A stretch of 64,000 nt of DNA from Burkholderia sp. Ac-20379 (GCF_017104645.1 NZ_JAAGPF010000004.1:1-64000); one strand, 5' to 3'; counted from the first letter of the stretch, positions 44,165 through 53,077 are shown. Translations and numbers: made by a program. Notes: generated from the sequence alone by a model not told the origin.

Positions 44165-44536
44165 ATGTCCGATTCGCCGCCGCGCGTCGTCGCCACCGAC
44201 GCCGCCCGCCAGTTGATCCAGGCACTGAGCCGCAAGCACGGCCAGCTGATGTTCCACCAGTCGGGCGGCTGCTGCGACGGCAGCGCGCCGATGTGTCTTC
44301 AGGAAGGCGAACTGATCGTCGGCAGCGGCGACGTGCGGCTCGGCGAGATCGAGGGCATGGCGTTCTACATGAGCGACGCGCAGTACGCGTCGTGGCGCCA
44401 CACGCAGCTGATCATCGACGTGATTCCCGGCACCGGCGGCATGTTCTCGCTCGAAGGCACGAGCGGCCTGCGCTTCCTGACGCGCTCGCGGCTGTTCACC
44501 GACGACGAGCTGAGCCGGCTCGACGCGCTGCGCTAG
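44165..44536 (+). CDS. DUF779 family protein
   Basis: This 123-residue protein has the family signature MFHQSGGCCDGSAPMCL and the following YMSDAQYASWRHTQLIIDVI. The Cys-rich motif may bind a metal or react with aldehydes. In many proteobacteria DUF779 genes follow an acetaldehyde dehydrogenase gene; here none is adjacent. ATG 44165 follows GGGAGGAG. A MarR-type gene upstream may control it. Confidence 0.85.
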   Translation: MSDSPPRVVATDAARQLIQALSRKHGQLMFHQSGGCCDGSAPMCLQEGELIVGSGDVRLGEIEGMAFYMSDAQYASWRHTQLIIDVIPGTGGMFSLEGTSGLRFLTRSRLFTDDELSRLDALR

Positions 44537-44741
44537 CACCGGGCCGGCGCGCCCGCCGGCTACGTTCGTTTCATCTCCCACGTCGTTTGCCCCCGGCGGC
44601 CGCTCGCGCGCCGCCGCGCCGGCACGTTCCCGCCGTTCCGCCGCATTCCGTCTGATTCCCCTCTCCCCGCCCGGGCGCGACGCGCCCCCGCGCGCGTCAT
44701 CGCCGATTTTCCCTTTCGCCGAACTCGGTGCAATCGCCTAG
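44537..44741. other. Intergenic region before the amino-acid transporter operon
   Basis: No gene or RNA motif was recognised. It is pyrimidine-rich (many CCG/TTCC runs) on the plus strand up to the promoter at 44742. Confidence 0.4.
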
Positions 44742-44771
44742 TTGACAGCCCGATTTTTGTTTCTCTACACT
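44742..44771 (+). promoter_or_regulatory. Sigma-70 promoter of the ABC/hydroxyproline operon
   Basis: A consensus TTGACA (44742-44747), an 18-base spacer and TACACT (44766-44771) lie about 90 bases before the first gene. Confidence 0.7.
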
Positions 44772-44779
44772 GCATACAA
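44771..44779. promoter_or_regulatory. Candidate GntR site TGCATACAA at the promoter
   Basis: It overlaps the -10/start region of the promoter above and differs by one base from the TGTATACA core of the palindrome at 54039. A regulator bound here would block transcription. Confidence 0.4.
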
Positions 44780-44862
44780 CTTTGCACACATCAAAACGCA
44801 CAGAATTGCGTGCTGTTTCGATGTGGCGTTCAACGTGTTGTTCCCTGGTTTCGGAGATGACC

Positions 44863-45693
44863 ATGCTTCGGCTGTCCCGCATCACTCGCCGCGCGTTCGC
44901 GTGCCTGGCGGCAACCGGCTTCATCGCGTTCGGCGGCCCCGCCCACGCGGACGACACGAGCGCCTGGCAAGGCGTGAGGAAAGCGGGCGTGCTGCGCTGC
45001 GGCGCGGCGGTGGCGCCGCCCTACGTGATGCGCGACCCGATCACCGGCCGGTACAGCGGCTTCTTCTCCGAGCTGTGCCGCAACTTCGGGCAGAACGTCC
45101 TGAAGGTGAAGGTGGCGTTCGTCGACACGAGCTGGGACAACATCGTGGCCGGCTTGCAATCGGACAAATGGGATCTGTCGATGGCGCTCAACGACACGCC
45201 CGAGCGCGAGCAGGCGATTGCGTTCTCGGCGCCGGCCACCAGCTACAACGTCTCGTTCGTCTACCAGCGGCAGAACCCGAAGATCCCGAAGGGCGCGCGT
45301 TCGCTGGCCGATTTCGACAAGCCGGGCGTGACCGTGGCCGTGATGTCGGGCACCGCGCAGGACAAGGCGATCACGGCGCTGCTCAAGCAGGCGCAGATCA
45401 TGCGCCTGCCCGGCAACGACGAAACGCGGCTCGCGCTGATGTCGAAGCGCGCGGATCTGCTGGCCGACGCGAACATCACCAACATGCTGCTGACCGAGGC
45501 GCATCCCGATTGGGCCGCGGTGATCCATCCCGAGCCGGCCGTGGCGCAACAGGAGATCGGCTTCGGCCTGCGCAAGGACACGCCGCCCGCCGATCTGGCC
45601 GTGCTGAACCGCTACGTGACCGAGCAGGTGAAATCGGGCGCGATGGCGGCGCTGATCCAGCAATCCGTGCAGGCGATGCTGCCGAAGAAGTAG
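44863..45693 (+). CDS. ABC transporter substrate-binding protein, polar amino acid type (SBP_bac_3)
   Basis: This 276-residue periplasmic protein has a signal peptide (twin Arg near the start, ending GGPAHAD). The family pattern is VRKAGVLRCGAAVAPPYVMR, ITGRYSGFFSELCRNFGQNV and DTSWDNIVAGLQSDKWDLSM. It captures an amino-acid-like substrate for the two permeases and ATPase downstream. ATG 44863 is preferred because GGAG is 6 bases upstream. The linked catabolic genes suggest a hydroxyproline-like substrate. Confidence 0.9.
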   Translation: MLRLSRITRRAFACLAATGFIAFGGPAHADDTSAWQGVRKAGVLRCGAAVAPPYVMRDPITGRYSGFFSELCRNFGQNVLKVKVAFVDTSWDNIVAGLQSDKWDLSMALNDTPEREQAIAFSAPATSYNVSFVYQRQNPKIPKGARSLADFDKPGVTVAVMSGTAQDKAITALLKQAQIMRLPGNDETRLALMSKRADLLADANITNMLLTEAHPDWAAVIHPEPAVAQQEIGFGLRKDTPPADLAVLNRYVTEQVKSGAMAALIQQSVQAMLPKK

Positions 45694-45848
45694 GCGCGCC
45701 GCATCGCATCGCGCCGGCCCGCCGGACATGCTTCGGACTGCGACGCATGCGCCGCGCGCGGCAGACGCGTTCCGACCGCGGTCCGGCCGAATCCGACCGT
45801 TTCCCGATTGGCCCGCGCGCCCCAGGCGCGCCCTGCTGGAGACTCATC

Positions 45849-46682
45849 ATGCTGTCATCCCGATCCGCGCTGGCGCGGCCCGCCGCCGCGCCGGCCGTGC
45901 TCGATTTCCCGGCCCAGCCGGCCGCCGATTTCGTGCAGTTGCGCGACGTCGTCAAATCCTACGGCGAGCACCTCGTCGTGATGGATCACATGAATCTCGA
46001 CATGCGCGCCGACGACCGGCTCGTGATCATCGGCCCGAGCGGCAGCGGCAAAAGCTCGCTGCTGCGCGTGATGATGGGCCTCGAAGGCATTCAGGGCGGG
46101 CGCATCGATTTCGCCGGCCGGCCGTATATCCACGGCGCGAACGTGCGCGGCGCGAAGCGCATCGACGCCGCGCTGCAAAAGCAGATCGGCATGGTGTTCC
46201 AGCACTACACGCTGTTTCCGCACCTGTCGGTGCTCGGCAACCTGATCCTCGCGCCGGTGAAGGTGGGCGGCTTGTCGAAGGCGGCGGCCATCGAGCGCGC
46301 GCGGCAGTACCTCGCGCGGCTCGGCCTCGAAAGCAAGCTGCATGCGTATCCGAGCCAGTTGTCGGGCGGCCAGAAGCAGCGCGTGGCGATCGCCCGCGCG
46401 CTGATGCTGGAGCCGAAGCTGATGCTGTTCGACGAGGTCACGTCGGCGCTCGATCCCGAGATGGTGATCGAGGTGCAGAACGTGATGCTGCAACTGGCCG
46501 AGCAGAAGATGGCGATGATCATCGTCACGCACGACATGCATTTCGCGCGCGACATCGCCACGCGCGTGGTGTTCTGCGCGGGCGGCAAAATCGTCGAGCA
46601 GGGCGCGCCGGCCGAGATGTTCCGTAGCCCGAAGGAAACCCGCACGCGGGAATTCCTCGAAAAAGTGCTGCATCTCGACTGA
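45849..46682 (+). CDS. ABC transporter ATPase, polar amino acid type
   Basis: This 277-residue cytoplasmic ATPase has Walker A GPSGSGKSS, signature LSGGQKQRVAIARAL, Walker B LMLFDEVTSALDPE and switch His in VTHDMHFARDIA. The first roughly 28 residues are an Ala/Pro-rich extension before the ABC domain starts (VQLRDVVKSYGEH). It energises import of the ligand captured by the upstream binding protein. The nearest permease gene starts 8 bases after its stop. Confidence 0.93.
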   Translation: MLSSRSALARPAAAPAVLDFPAQPAADFVQLRDVVKSYGEHLVVMDHMNLDMRADDRLVIIGPSGSGKSSLLRVMMGLEGIQGGRIDFAGRPYIHGANVRGAKRIDAALQKQIGMVFQHYTLFPHLSVLGNLILAPVKVGGLSKAAAIERARQYLARLGLESKLHAYPSQLSGGQKQRVAIARALMLEPKLMLFDEVTSALDPEMVIEVQNVMLQLAEQKMAMIIVTHDMHFARDIATRVVFCAGGKIVEQGAPAEMFRSPKETRTREFLEKVLHLD

Positions 46683-46689
46683 GGCCGCC

Positions 46690-47361
46690 ATGCACTACCA
46701 ATTCGATTTCCGTTTCCTCGAAGGCAGCGCCGGCGCGCTGCTCGGCGGCCTGCGCGTGACCGTGGAGCTGGCGCTGGCCTCGAACCTGATGGGCATCGTG
46801 CTCGGCTTCGCGCTGTGCCTGCTGGCGATGAGCCGCTGGGCCGCGCTGCGCTGGCCCGCGCAGTTGTTCATCGAATTCTTCCGCTGCACGCCGGCGCTGT
46901 TGCAGATCGTCTGGTTCTTCTACTGCATCCCGATGATGGTCGACGTGTTCATCGATCCGATCGCGATGGGCGTGCTCGCGCTCGGCCTGAACCTGACCGC
47001 GTTCAACGCCGAAGCCTACCGGGCCGGCGTGCAGGCGGTGCCGAAGGAGCAGCTCGACGCCTGCATCGCGCTCGGCCTCAAGCCGTGGCAGCGCACGCTG
47101 TACGTGGTGCTGCCGCAGGCGCTGCGCAGCGCCACGCCGGTGCTGATGACCAACGGCATCGGCAGCCTGCAGCAGAGCGCGCTGGTGGCGATCGTGGCGG
47201 TGGCGGACCTGATGTACGTGGGCAAGAGCCTCGCGACCGAAGCGTACCGGCCGCTCGAAACCTACACCGTGATCGCCCTGATCTATTTCGCGCTGTCCCT
47301 GCCGATCGCGCGGCTCGTGCACCTGCTCGAGCGGCGGCAGGATCTCGCGCTCGAGCGCTGA
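46690..47361 (+). CDS. ABC transporter permease, polar amino acid type (first)
   Basis: This 223-residue inner-membrane protein has about five membrane segments. The ATPase-contact EAA loop is visible as AYRAGVQAVPKEQLDACIAL followed by GLKPWQRTLYVVLPQALRSA. It is of the HisM/GlnP family and pairs with the next permease. It lies 10 bases before the second permease gene. Confidence 0.92.
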   Translation: MHYQFDFRFLEGSAGALLGGLRVTVELALASNLMGIVLGFALCLLAMSRWAALRWPAQLFIEFFRCTPALLQIVWFFYCIPMMVDVFIDPIAMGVLALGLNLTAFNAEAYRAGVQAVPKEQLDACIALGLKPWQRTLYVVLPQALRSATPVLMTNGIGSLQQSALVAIVAVADLMYVGKSLATEAYRPLETYTVIALIYFALSLPIARLVHLLERRQDLALER

Positions 47362-47371
47362 GGAGAGCGAC

Positions 47372-48037
47372 ATGCAACTCGATTTCACCGCGGTGCTGCC
47401 GTATTGGTTCGTGCTGCTCAAGGGCCTGGGCCTGACCATCGCGTTCACCGCCAGTTGCGCCGCGATCGGCAGCCTGGCCGGCTTCGCGCTGAGCCTGCTG
47501 CGCCTCGCGCCGTCGCGCGCGCTGAAGGCGGCCACCTCGCTCTACGTCGAATTCTTTCGCGGCACGCCGCTGCTGATCCAGTTGTTCTGGGTGTTCTTCT
47601 GCTTTCCGGTGGTGTTCCGGATTCCGATCCCGCCGTATGCGTCGGTGGTGATCTCGCTGACGCTCTACATGGCGGCCATCACCAGCGAGACGTTTCGCGG
47701 CGCGCTCAAGTCGATCTCGTCGGAACAGCACGACGCCTGCATCGCGCTGAGCCTCACGCCGCACGCGAAGATCCTCTACGTGATCTTCCCGCAGGCGCTG
47801 CTGCGCGCGATTCCGCCGCTGCTGTCGAACGGCGTCAGCCTGTTCAAGGAGAGCGCGCTGATTTCTTCCGTGGGCGTGGCGGACCTGATGTTCGTCGGCC
47901 AGAACATATCGAACAGCACGGCCAAGCCGGTCGAATTCCTGACCGTGGTGGCCCTGATCTATTTCCTCGTCGCCTTTCCGCTCACGCGGTTGGTGGGCGT
48001 GATCGAGTCGCGCCTGTTGCGGCGCTACAGCTACTGA
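47372..48037 (+). CDS. ABC transporter permease, polar amino acid type (second)
   Basis: This 221-residue inner-membrane protein has the EAA loop TFRGALKSISSEQHDACIAL and SLTPHAKILYVIFPQALLRA. It forms a heterodimer with the preceding permease. A GGAG ribosome site precedes ATG 47372. It is followed after 33 bases by the DapA-like gene, tying transport to catabolism. Confidence 0.92.
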   Translation: MQLDFTAVLPYWFVLLKGLGLTIAFTASCAAIGSLAGFALSLLRLAPSRALKAATSLYVEFFRGTPLLIQLFWVFFCFPVVFRIPIPPYASVVISLTLYMAAITSETFRGALKSISSEQHDACIALSLTPHAKILYVIFPQALLRAIPPLLSNGVSLFKESALISSVGVADLMFVGQNISNSTAKPVEFLTVVALIYFLVAFPLTRLVGVIESRLLRRYSY

Positions 48038-48070
48038 GCCGGTGCGTTCCGGCATTTTCTGGAGAAACCC

Positions 48071-48949
48071 ATGCAGATGAAAGGCATCCTGCCCGCCCTC
48101 GTGACGCCGTTCGATTCGACCGGCGCGGTCGACCACGACACGCTCGCGCGCATCGTCGAATTTCAGCTCGCCGCGGGCGTGAAGGGCTTCGTGCCGCTCG
48201 GCTCGACGGGCGAGTACTACGCGCTCGCGCACGACGAGCGCCGCGCGATCCTGAAGACGGTCAAGGAGGTGGCGAACGGGCGCGGCCTGCTGATCGGCGG
48301 CGCGAACGGCTCGTGCACGCGCGAGGTGATCGAGCAGACGCGCCTCGTGCGCGACGCGGGCTACGACACCGTGCTGATCGCGCCGCCGTATTACGCGCTG
48401 CCTTCGCAATCCGAACTGATCGGCCACTACCAGGCGATTCTCGACGCGGTGCCCGAGGTGGACGTGGTGCTCTACAACTACCCGGTGCGCACCAACGTGG
48501 AAGTGGGCTTCGGCGTGCTCGACGCGTTCCGCGACAACCCGCGCGTGATCGGCGTGAAGGAGAGCAGCGGCAACCTGCTGCGCGCGATCGAGATCGGCGA
48601 GAACTACAAGGATGCCTATCAATTGTCGTGCGGCTCCGACGATCAGGCGCTCGATTTCTTCCTGTGGGGCGCGTCGAGCTGGATCTGCGGGCCGGCGAAC
48701 TGCTTTGTCAAACCGGTGGTGGACTTCTATAACAAGTTCAGCGCAGGCGACATTCGCGGCGCGCAGGACGTGATGCGCTCGCTGTTCCCGGTGATGGCGG
48801 CCATGGAGGCCGGCAAGTTCGTGCAGAAGGTGAAATACGGCTGCGAGCTGGCGGGCTTCAAGGTGGGCGCGGCGCGCATGCCGCTGCAACCGCTGACCGA
48901 CGAGGAAAAGGCCGAATTCCGCGCGGTGTTCGAGGCCGTGCAAGCGTGA
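48071..48949 (+). CDS. DapA-family lyase, probable pyrroline-4-hydroxy-2-carboxylate deaminase
   Basis: This 292-residue TIM-barrel protein has the Schiff-base Lys in VIGVKESSGNLL, the catalytic Tyr in VVLYNYPVRTNV, and the substrate-site motif VPLGSTGEYYALAHDER. DapA itself is unlikely because the gene sits in a catabolic operon. Beside a proline-racemase-family gene, an FAD dehydrogenase and an aldehyde dehydrogenase, it best fits the deaminase that turns pyrroline-4-hydroxy-2-carboxylate into 2-oxoglutarate semialdehyde. GGAG precedes ATG 48071. A hairpin with T-run follows the stop. Confidence 0.8.
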   Translation: MQMKGILPALVTPFDSTGAVDHDTLARIVEFQLAAGVKGFVPLGSTGEYYALAHDERRAILKTVKEVANGRGLLIGGANGSCTREVIEQTRLVRDAGYDTVLIAPPYYALPSQSELIGHYQAILDAVPEVDVVLYNYPVRTNVEVGFGVLDAFRDNPRVIGVKESSGNLLRAIEIGENYKDAYQLSCGSDDQALDFFLWGASSWICGPANCFVKPVVDFYNKFSAGDIRGAQDVMRSLFPVMAAMEAGKFVQKVKYGCELAGFKVGAARMPLQPLTDEEKAEFRAVFEAVQA

Positions 48950-48954
48950 TGGCG

Positions 48955-48986
48955 GGGCCGGCGTCATTCGCGCCGGCCCGCTTTTT
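48955..48986 (+). terminator. Intrinsic terminator inside the catabolic operon
   Basis: A perfect 9-base stem (GGGCCGGCG / CGCCGGCCC, 7-base loop) followed by GCTTTTTC lies 6 bases after the DapA-like stop and 16 bases before the next ATG. It should lower expression of the downstream enzymes relative to the transporter. Confidence 0.75.
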
Positions 48987-49001
48987 CTGCAAGGACACAG
49001 G

Positions 49002-49205
49002 ATGAGCAAGCAGAGCTTCAGCAGCATCGAGGGGCGCGCCGCGGGCAGGGCGGTGCGCACGATCGCCGGCGGCGCGCCCGCGCTGGTCGGGCGTTGCGTC
49101 GATGGCGTCGCGTGTCGCGCCGGGAGCGCGAGCCGCGGCGAGTACGCGATCGGCGGCGCGGATTCCCGTGCCCGCCGTTTCAGCCTTCCGGAGTGCGCGA
49201 CGTGA
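49002..49205 (+). CDS. Small ORF coupled to the FAD dehydrogenase, unknown
   Basis: These 67 codons start at ATG 49002 with a good AGGA ribosome site; the stop overlaps the next gene's GTG (GTGA). The product is Arg/Ala/Gly-rich with three Cys and no recognised family. In related hydroxyproline clusters a small 2Fe-2S subunit can precede the FAD subunit, but no CxxxxCxxC motif is present. It may be a leader peptide, a gene remnant, or not real. Confidence 0.3.
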   Translation: MSKQSFSSIEGRAAGRAVRTIAGGAPALVGRCVDGVACRAGSASRGEYAIGGADSRARRFSLPECAT

Positions 49206-50491
49206 GCGCCGTTCCCGTCGACCTGTCCCGCACCGCGCCGCAGGCGTCGGCGCGCGAAGCGGCCGTCGTGATCGGCGGCGGCATCGTCGGCGTGTGCTGC
49301 GCGCTGTATCTGCAGCGCGCGGGCCACGCCGTCACGCTGATCGATCCGGCCGCGCCCGGCGACAGCACCGCGAAATGGAGCTGCGGCCAGATGGCCGTCA
49401 GCGAGGTGATCCCGCTGTCGAAGCCCGGCATCCTGATGAAGATTCCGGGCTGGCTGATGGATCAGACCGGCCCGCTCGCGCTGCGCCCCGGCGCGTTGCC
49501 CGGCATGCTGCCGTGGTTCGTGCGCTTCGTGCTGAATGCACGGCGCGGCCGCATCGAATCGATCGCGCGGGCGCTGGCCACGCTGACGCACGACGTGTAC
49601 GCCGATTACGCGCCGCTGCTCGACGCCTGCGGCGACGCCGCGCTGCTCGGCGAGCGGCCGGTGCTCGAACTGTTCGACGATCCGGCCGGCATCGCGCACG
49701 AGCAGGCGAACCTCGAATTGCGCGCGGCGCTCGGCTTCGCGTCGCAGCGGCTGAACGCGCACGAGATCGGCGATCTCGAACCGGCGCTGGCCGGCAAGTT
49801 CGCGCACGGGCTGCTGTTTCCGGATTGGCGCGCCGTCAATGACACGATGGGCTTCGTGGCTGCGCTGACCGGCAGCTTCGTCGCGCAGGGCGGCCGGCGC
49901 GTCCGTACCGAGGCGAGCCGCATCGACGAAGCCGACGGCCGCGCCACCGGCGTCACGCTCGCGAACGGCGAACGCGTGGCCGCCGCGCACGTGGTGGTGG
50001 CCGCCGGCACCGGCGCGCGGCGCTTCTTCGGCGTGCTCGGCGTGAACGTGCCGCTGGCGGGCATCGCCGGCTATCAGGCCGTGCTGCCCGATCCGGGCGT
50101 CGACCTGCGCCATTCGATCATCTACGCCGACGGCGGCTTCTGCTTCAGCCCGATGACGCGCGGCCTGCAGATCGGCGGCACCATCGAATTCGCCGGCGCG
50201 GGCGCGAAGCCGAACTTCCGGCGCGCCGACATCATCCTCGGCAAGGCCCGCCGCGTGCTGCCGCAACTGCGCACGGCCGGCGTCGAATACGGCGTGGGCT
50301 ACCGGCCGTTCCTGCCCGACACCAAGCCGGTGATCGACCGCTCGCGCCGCCTGCCGAACGTGCTGATGGCGTTCGGGCACGGCCAGCTCGGCCTGACGCT
50401 CGGCGCCACCACCGGCCGGCTGATCGCGGAACTGGCGGCGGGCCGGGCGCCCGGCACGGATCTCGCGCCGTTCAGCGCCTACCGGTTTTGA
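49202..50491 (+). CDS. FAD-dependent amino-acid dehydrogenase, probable D-hydroxyproline dehydrogenase
   Basis: This 429-residue DadA/DAO-family flavoprotein has the FAD Rossmann motif AVVIGGGIVGVCCALYLQRA, a conserved STAKWSCGQMAVSEVIPLSK segment and the C-terminal FAD motif MAFGHGQLGLTLGATTGRLI. The GTG start at 49202 has GGAG 8 bases upstream and overlaps the small ORF stop. In the hydroxyproline pathway it would oxidise cis-4-hydroxy-D-proline to pyrroline-4-hydroxy-2-carboxylate at the inner membrane. The substrate is inferred from neighbours. Confidence 0.82.
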   Translation: MSAVPVDLSRTAPQASAREAAVVIGGGIVGVCCALYLQRAGHAVTLIDPAAPGDSTAKWSCGQMAVSEVIPLSKPGILMKIPGWLMDQTGPLALRPGALPGMLPWFVRFVLNARRGRIESIARALATLTHDVYADYAPLLDACGDAALLGERPVLELFDDPAGIAHEQANLELRAALGFASQRLNAHEIGDLEPALAGKFAHGLLFPDWRAVNDTMGFVAALTGSFVAQGGRRVRTEASRIDEADGRATGVTLANGERVAAAHVVVAAGTGARRFFGVLGVNVPLAGIAGYQAVLPDPGVDLRHSIIYADGGFCFSPMTRGLQIGGTIEFAGAGAKPNFRRADIILGKARRVLPQLRTAGVEYGVGYRPFLPDTKPVIDRSRRLPNVLMAFGHGQLGLTLGATTGRLIAELAAGRAPGTDLAPFSAYRF

Positions 50492-50551
50492 ACAGGATTT
50501 TTGAATCGGGTTGAATACCCGGCACTGCTCACCGTTTTCCACGTACCGACC

Positions 50552-52033
50552 ATGACCGACTATCCGCATCTCCACATCGACGGCCGCTGGGTGGCCCCCG
50601 TACGCAACGGCCGCTTCGACACCGTCGATCCCGCCACCGAAACCGTGCTCGCCAGCGTGGCCGCCGCCACCGCCGAGGACGTCGATCTGGCCGTGCAGGC
50701 CGCGCGCCGCGCGTTCGACGACGGCCCGTGGCCGCGCCTGAGCGGCGCGGAACGCGGCGCGGTGCTGCGCCGCATCGCAGGCGGCATTCGCGCGCGGCTC
50801 GACGAACTGGCCGAGATCGAAGTGCGCGACAACGGCAAGCCGCTGCCCGAGGCGCGCTGGGATCTCGGCGACGCGGCCGGCTGCTTCGATTTCTATGCGG
50901 GGCTGGCCGAGCAACTCGACGCGCAGGCCGAAACGCCGGTGGCGCTGCCCGACGCGCGCTTCAGCTCGGTGGCGCGCCGCGAGCCGGTGGGCGTGGCCGG
51001 CGCGATCATCCCGTGGAATTTCCCGCTGCTGATGGCGGCCTGGAAGGTGGCGCCCGCGCTGGCGGCCGGCTGCACGATGGTGCTGAAGCCGTCCGAGCTG
51101 ACGCCGCTCACGGCGCTGGAACTGGCGCGCATCGCGGCGGACGCCGGGCTGCCGCCGGGCGTGCTGAACGTGGTGACGGGGCTGGGCGCCGACGCCGGCG
51201 CGCCGCTCGCAGAGCATCCCGGCGTCGACAAGCTCGCGTTCACCGGCAGCGTGCCCACCGGCAGCCGGATCATGCAGGCCGCCGCGCGCGACATCAAGAA
51301 CATCAGCCTGGAGCTGGGCGGCAAGTCGCCGTTCATCGTGTTCGACGACAGCGACATCGAGGCCGCCGTCGAATGGATCATGTTCGGCATCTTCTGGAAC
51401 CAGGGCGAGGTGTGTTCGGCCACCTCGCGCGTGCTGGTGCAGCGCGGCCTTTACGAAGCTCTGGTGGCGCGGCTCGCCGAGGAGGCGCGGCGCATCGCGA
51501 TCGGCAACGGGCTGGACGACGGCGTGCTGCTCGGCCCGCTCGCGAGCGCCGGGCAATACGCCAAGGTGCGGGACGCCGTGGCGCGCGGCGTGGCCGAAGG
51601 CGCGCGGCTCGTGACGGGCGGCGCGCGCCCGGCACATCTCGAGCGCGGCTACTTCATGGAGCCGGCCGTGTTCGCCGACGTGCCGGCCGACAGCTGGATC
51701 TGGAACGAGGAGATCTTCGGGCCGGTGGTGTGCCTGCGTCCGTTCGACGACGAGGCCGAGGCGGTGCGCGCCGCCAACGATTCGCGCTTCGGGCTGGGCG
51801 CGGCCGTGATGTCGCGCGACCTGCCGCGCTGCGAGCGCGTGGCGCGCGCGCTGCGCGCCGGCATCGTCTGGATCAACTGCTCGCAGCCCACCTTCACCGA
51901 AGCGCCGTGGGGCGGCATGAAGCAGAGCGGCATCGGCCGCGAACTGGGCGAGTGGGGCTTGAACAACTACCTCGAAACCAAGCAGATCACGCGCTACGAC
52001 AGCCCGGAGCCGTGGGGCTGGTACATCAAGTAA
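50552..52033 (+). CDS. Aldehyde dehydrogenase, probable 2-oxoglutarate-semialdehyde (or betaine-aldehyde-like) dehydrogenase
   Basis: This 493-residue NAD(P)-dependent enzyme has the general base Glu in NISLELGGKSPFIVF, nucleophile Cys288 in GEVCSATSRVLVQ and the motif IIPWNFPLLMAAWKVAPALA. The CSATSR form around the Cys resembles betaine/amino-aldehyde dehydrogenases rather than typical semialdehyde enzymes, so specificity is open. In context the final step would be 2-oxoglutarate semialdehyde to 2-oxoglutarate. ATG 50552 gives a normal N-terminus. The racemase gene follows after 12 bases. Confidence 0.88.
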   Translation: MTDYPHLHIDGRWVAPVRNGRFDTVDPATETVLASVAAATAEDVDLAVQAARRAFDDGPWPRLSGAERGAVLRRIAGGIRARLDELAEIEVRDNGKPLPEARWDLGDAAGCFDFYAGLAEQLDAQAETPVALPDARFSSVARREPVGVAGAIIPWNFPLLMAAWKVAPALAAGCTMVLKPSELTPLTALELARIAADAGLPPGVLNVVTGLGADAGAPLAEHPGVDKLAFTGSVPTGSRIMQAAARDIKNISLELGGKSPFIVFDDSDIEAAVEWIMFGIFWNQGEVCSATSRVLVQRGLYEALVARLAEEARRIAIGNGLDDGVLLGPLASAGQYAKVRDAVARGVAEGARLVTGGARPAHLERGYFMEPAVFADVPADSWIWNEEIFGPVVCLRPFDDEAEAVRAANDSRFGLGAAVMSRDLPRCERVARALRAGIVWINCSQPTFTEAPWGGMKQSGIGRELGEWGLNNYLETKQITRYDSPEPWGWYIK

Positions 52034-52045
52034 GGACGACCGATC

Positions 52046-53077
52046 ATGCGCTGGAAAAAGACGCTGCAACTCGTCGACGTGCATTGCGAGGGCGAGATCG
52101 GCAAGGTCATCACGGGCGGGGTGGTGGGCATTCCCGGCGAGACCCTGCTCGACAAGATGAACCACATCAACGCGGTGGACGACAGCCTGCGCCGGCTCGT
52201 GGTGCTGGAGCCGCGCGGCTGCCTGCAGATGTCGGTCAACCTGCTGCTGCCGCCCACGCGGCCCGAGGCGCACGCCGGCTTCATCGTGCTGCAGGCCGAC
52301 AAGGCGCATCCGATGTCGGGCAGCAACGCGATCTGCGTGGTGACGGCGCTGCTCGAACTGGGCATGGTGGACATGCAGGAGCCCGAAACGACCGTGGTGC
52401 TCGACACGCCGGCCGGGCTCGTCACGGCACGCGCGGCGTGCCGCGACGGCCGCTGCACCGGCGTCTCGCTCGACATGGTGCCGGCCTTCGTCGAGCAGCT
52501 CGACGTGCCGATCGATGCGGGGCCGCTCGGCACGATCCGCGCCGACATCGCGTTCGGCGGCGTGTATTACGCGTTGATCGACGTGGCGCAGGTGGGGCTG
52601 ACGATCGCGCCGGAGCACGCGCGCGCGCTGGCCGAGCTGGGCGTGGCGCTCAGGCAGCGCGTCAACCAGCAGGTGGCGGTGCGCCATCCGCTGCTGCCCG
52701 AGCTCGACGAGGTGGCCTACGTGATGTTCCGCCACCGCGTGAGCGACACTGTCTATCAGACCTGCACCACGCTGCCGCCCGGGCGCGTGGATCGCTCGCC
52801 GTGCGGCACCGGCAGTTCGGCGAACCTCGCCGCGCTGGCGGCGCGCGGGCTGGCCGACACCGGCAGCCGGCTCACGTCGCGCTCGACGATCGGCGGCGAA
52901 TTCGGCATCGAGCTGCTCGGGCGCACCGACGTGGCGGGCCGCCCGGCCGTGCTGCCGCGCGTGACGGGCCGCGCGTGGATCTACGGCATCCAGCAGATCG
53001 GCGTCGATCCCGACGATCCGCTGGCGGCCGGATTCATGCTCAGCGACACCTGGGGCAACGGCTTTCCGGGCGCCTGA
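52046..53077 (+). CDS. Proline-racemase-family enzyme of the Ser/Cys type, probable 4-hydroxyproline 2-epimerase
   Basis: This 343-residue protein has a catalytic pair of Ser91 (HPMSGSNAICVVTALLELGM, where Cys is usual) and Cys253 (VDRSPCGTGSSANLA). The Cys/Cys type epimerises proline or 4-hydroxyproline; the Ser/Cys type is a recognised subgroup with less certain activity, including weak epimerase and 3-hydroxyproline dehydratase. The operon context (FAD dehydrogenase, DapA-like, aldehyde dehydrogenase) favours the trans-4-hydroxy-L-proline to cis-D isomer step. It is the last enzyme gene before the GntR gene. Confidence 0.85.
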   Translation: MRWKKTLQLVDVHCEGEIGKVITGGVVGIPGETLLDKMNHINAVDDSLRRLVVLEPRGCLQMSVNLLLPPTRPEAHAGFIVLQADKAHPMSGSNAICVVTALLELGMVDMQEPETTVVLDTPAGLVTARAACRDGRCTGVSLDMVPAFVEQLDVPIDAGPLGTIRADIAFGGVYYALIDVAQVGLTIAPEHARALAELGVALRQRVNQQVAVRHPLLPELDEVAYVMFRHRVSDTVYQTCTTLPPGRVDRSPCGTGSSANLAALAARGLADTGSRLTSRSTIGGEFGIELLGRTDVAGRPAVLPRVTGRAWIYGIQQIGVDPDDPLAAGFMLSDTWGNGFPGA

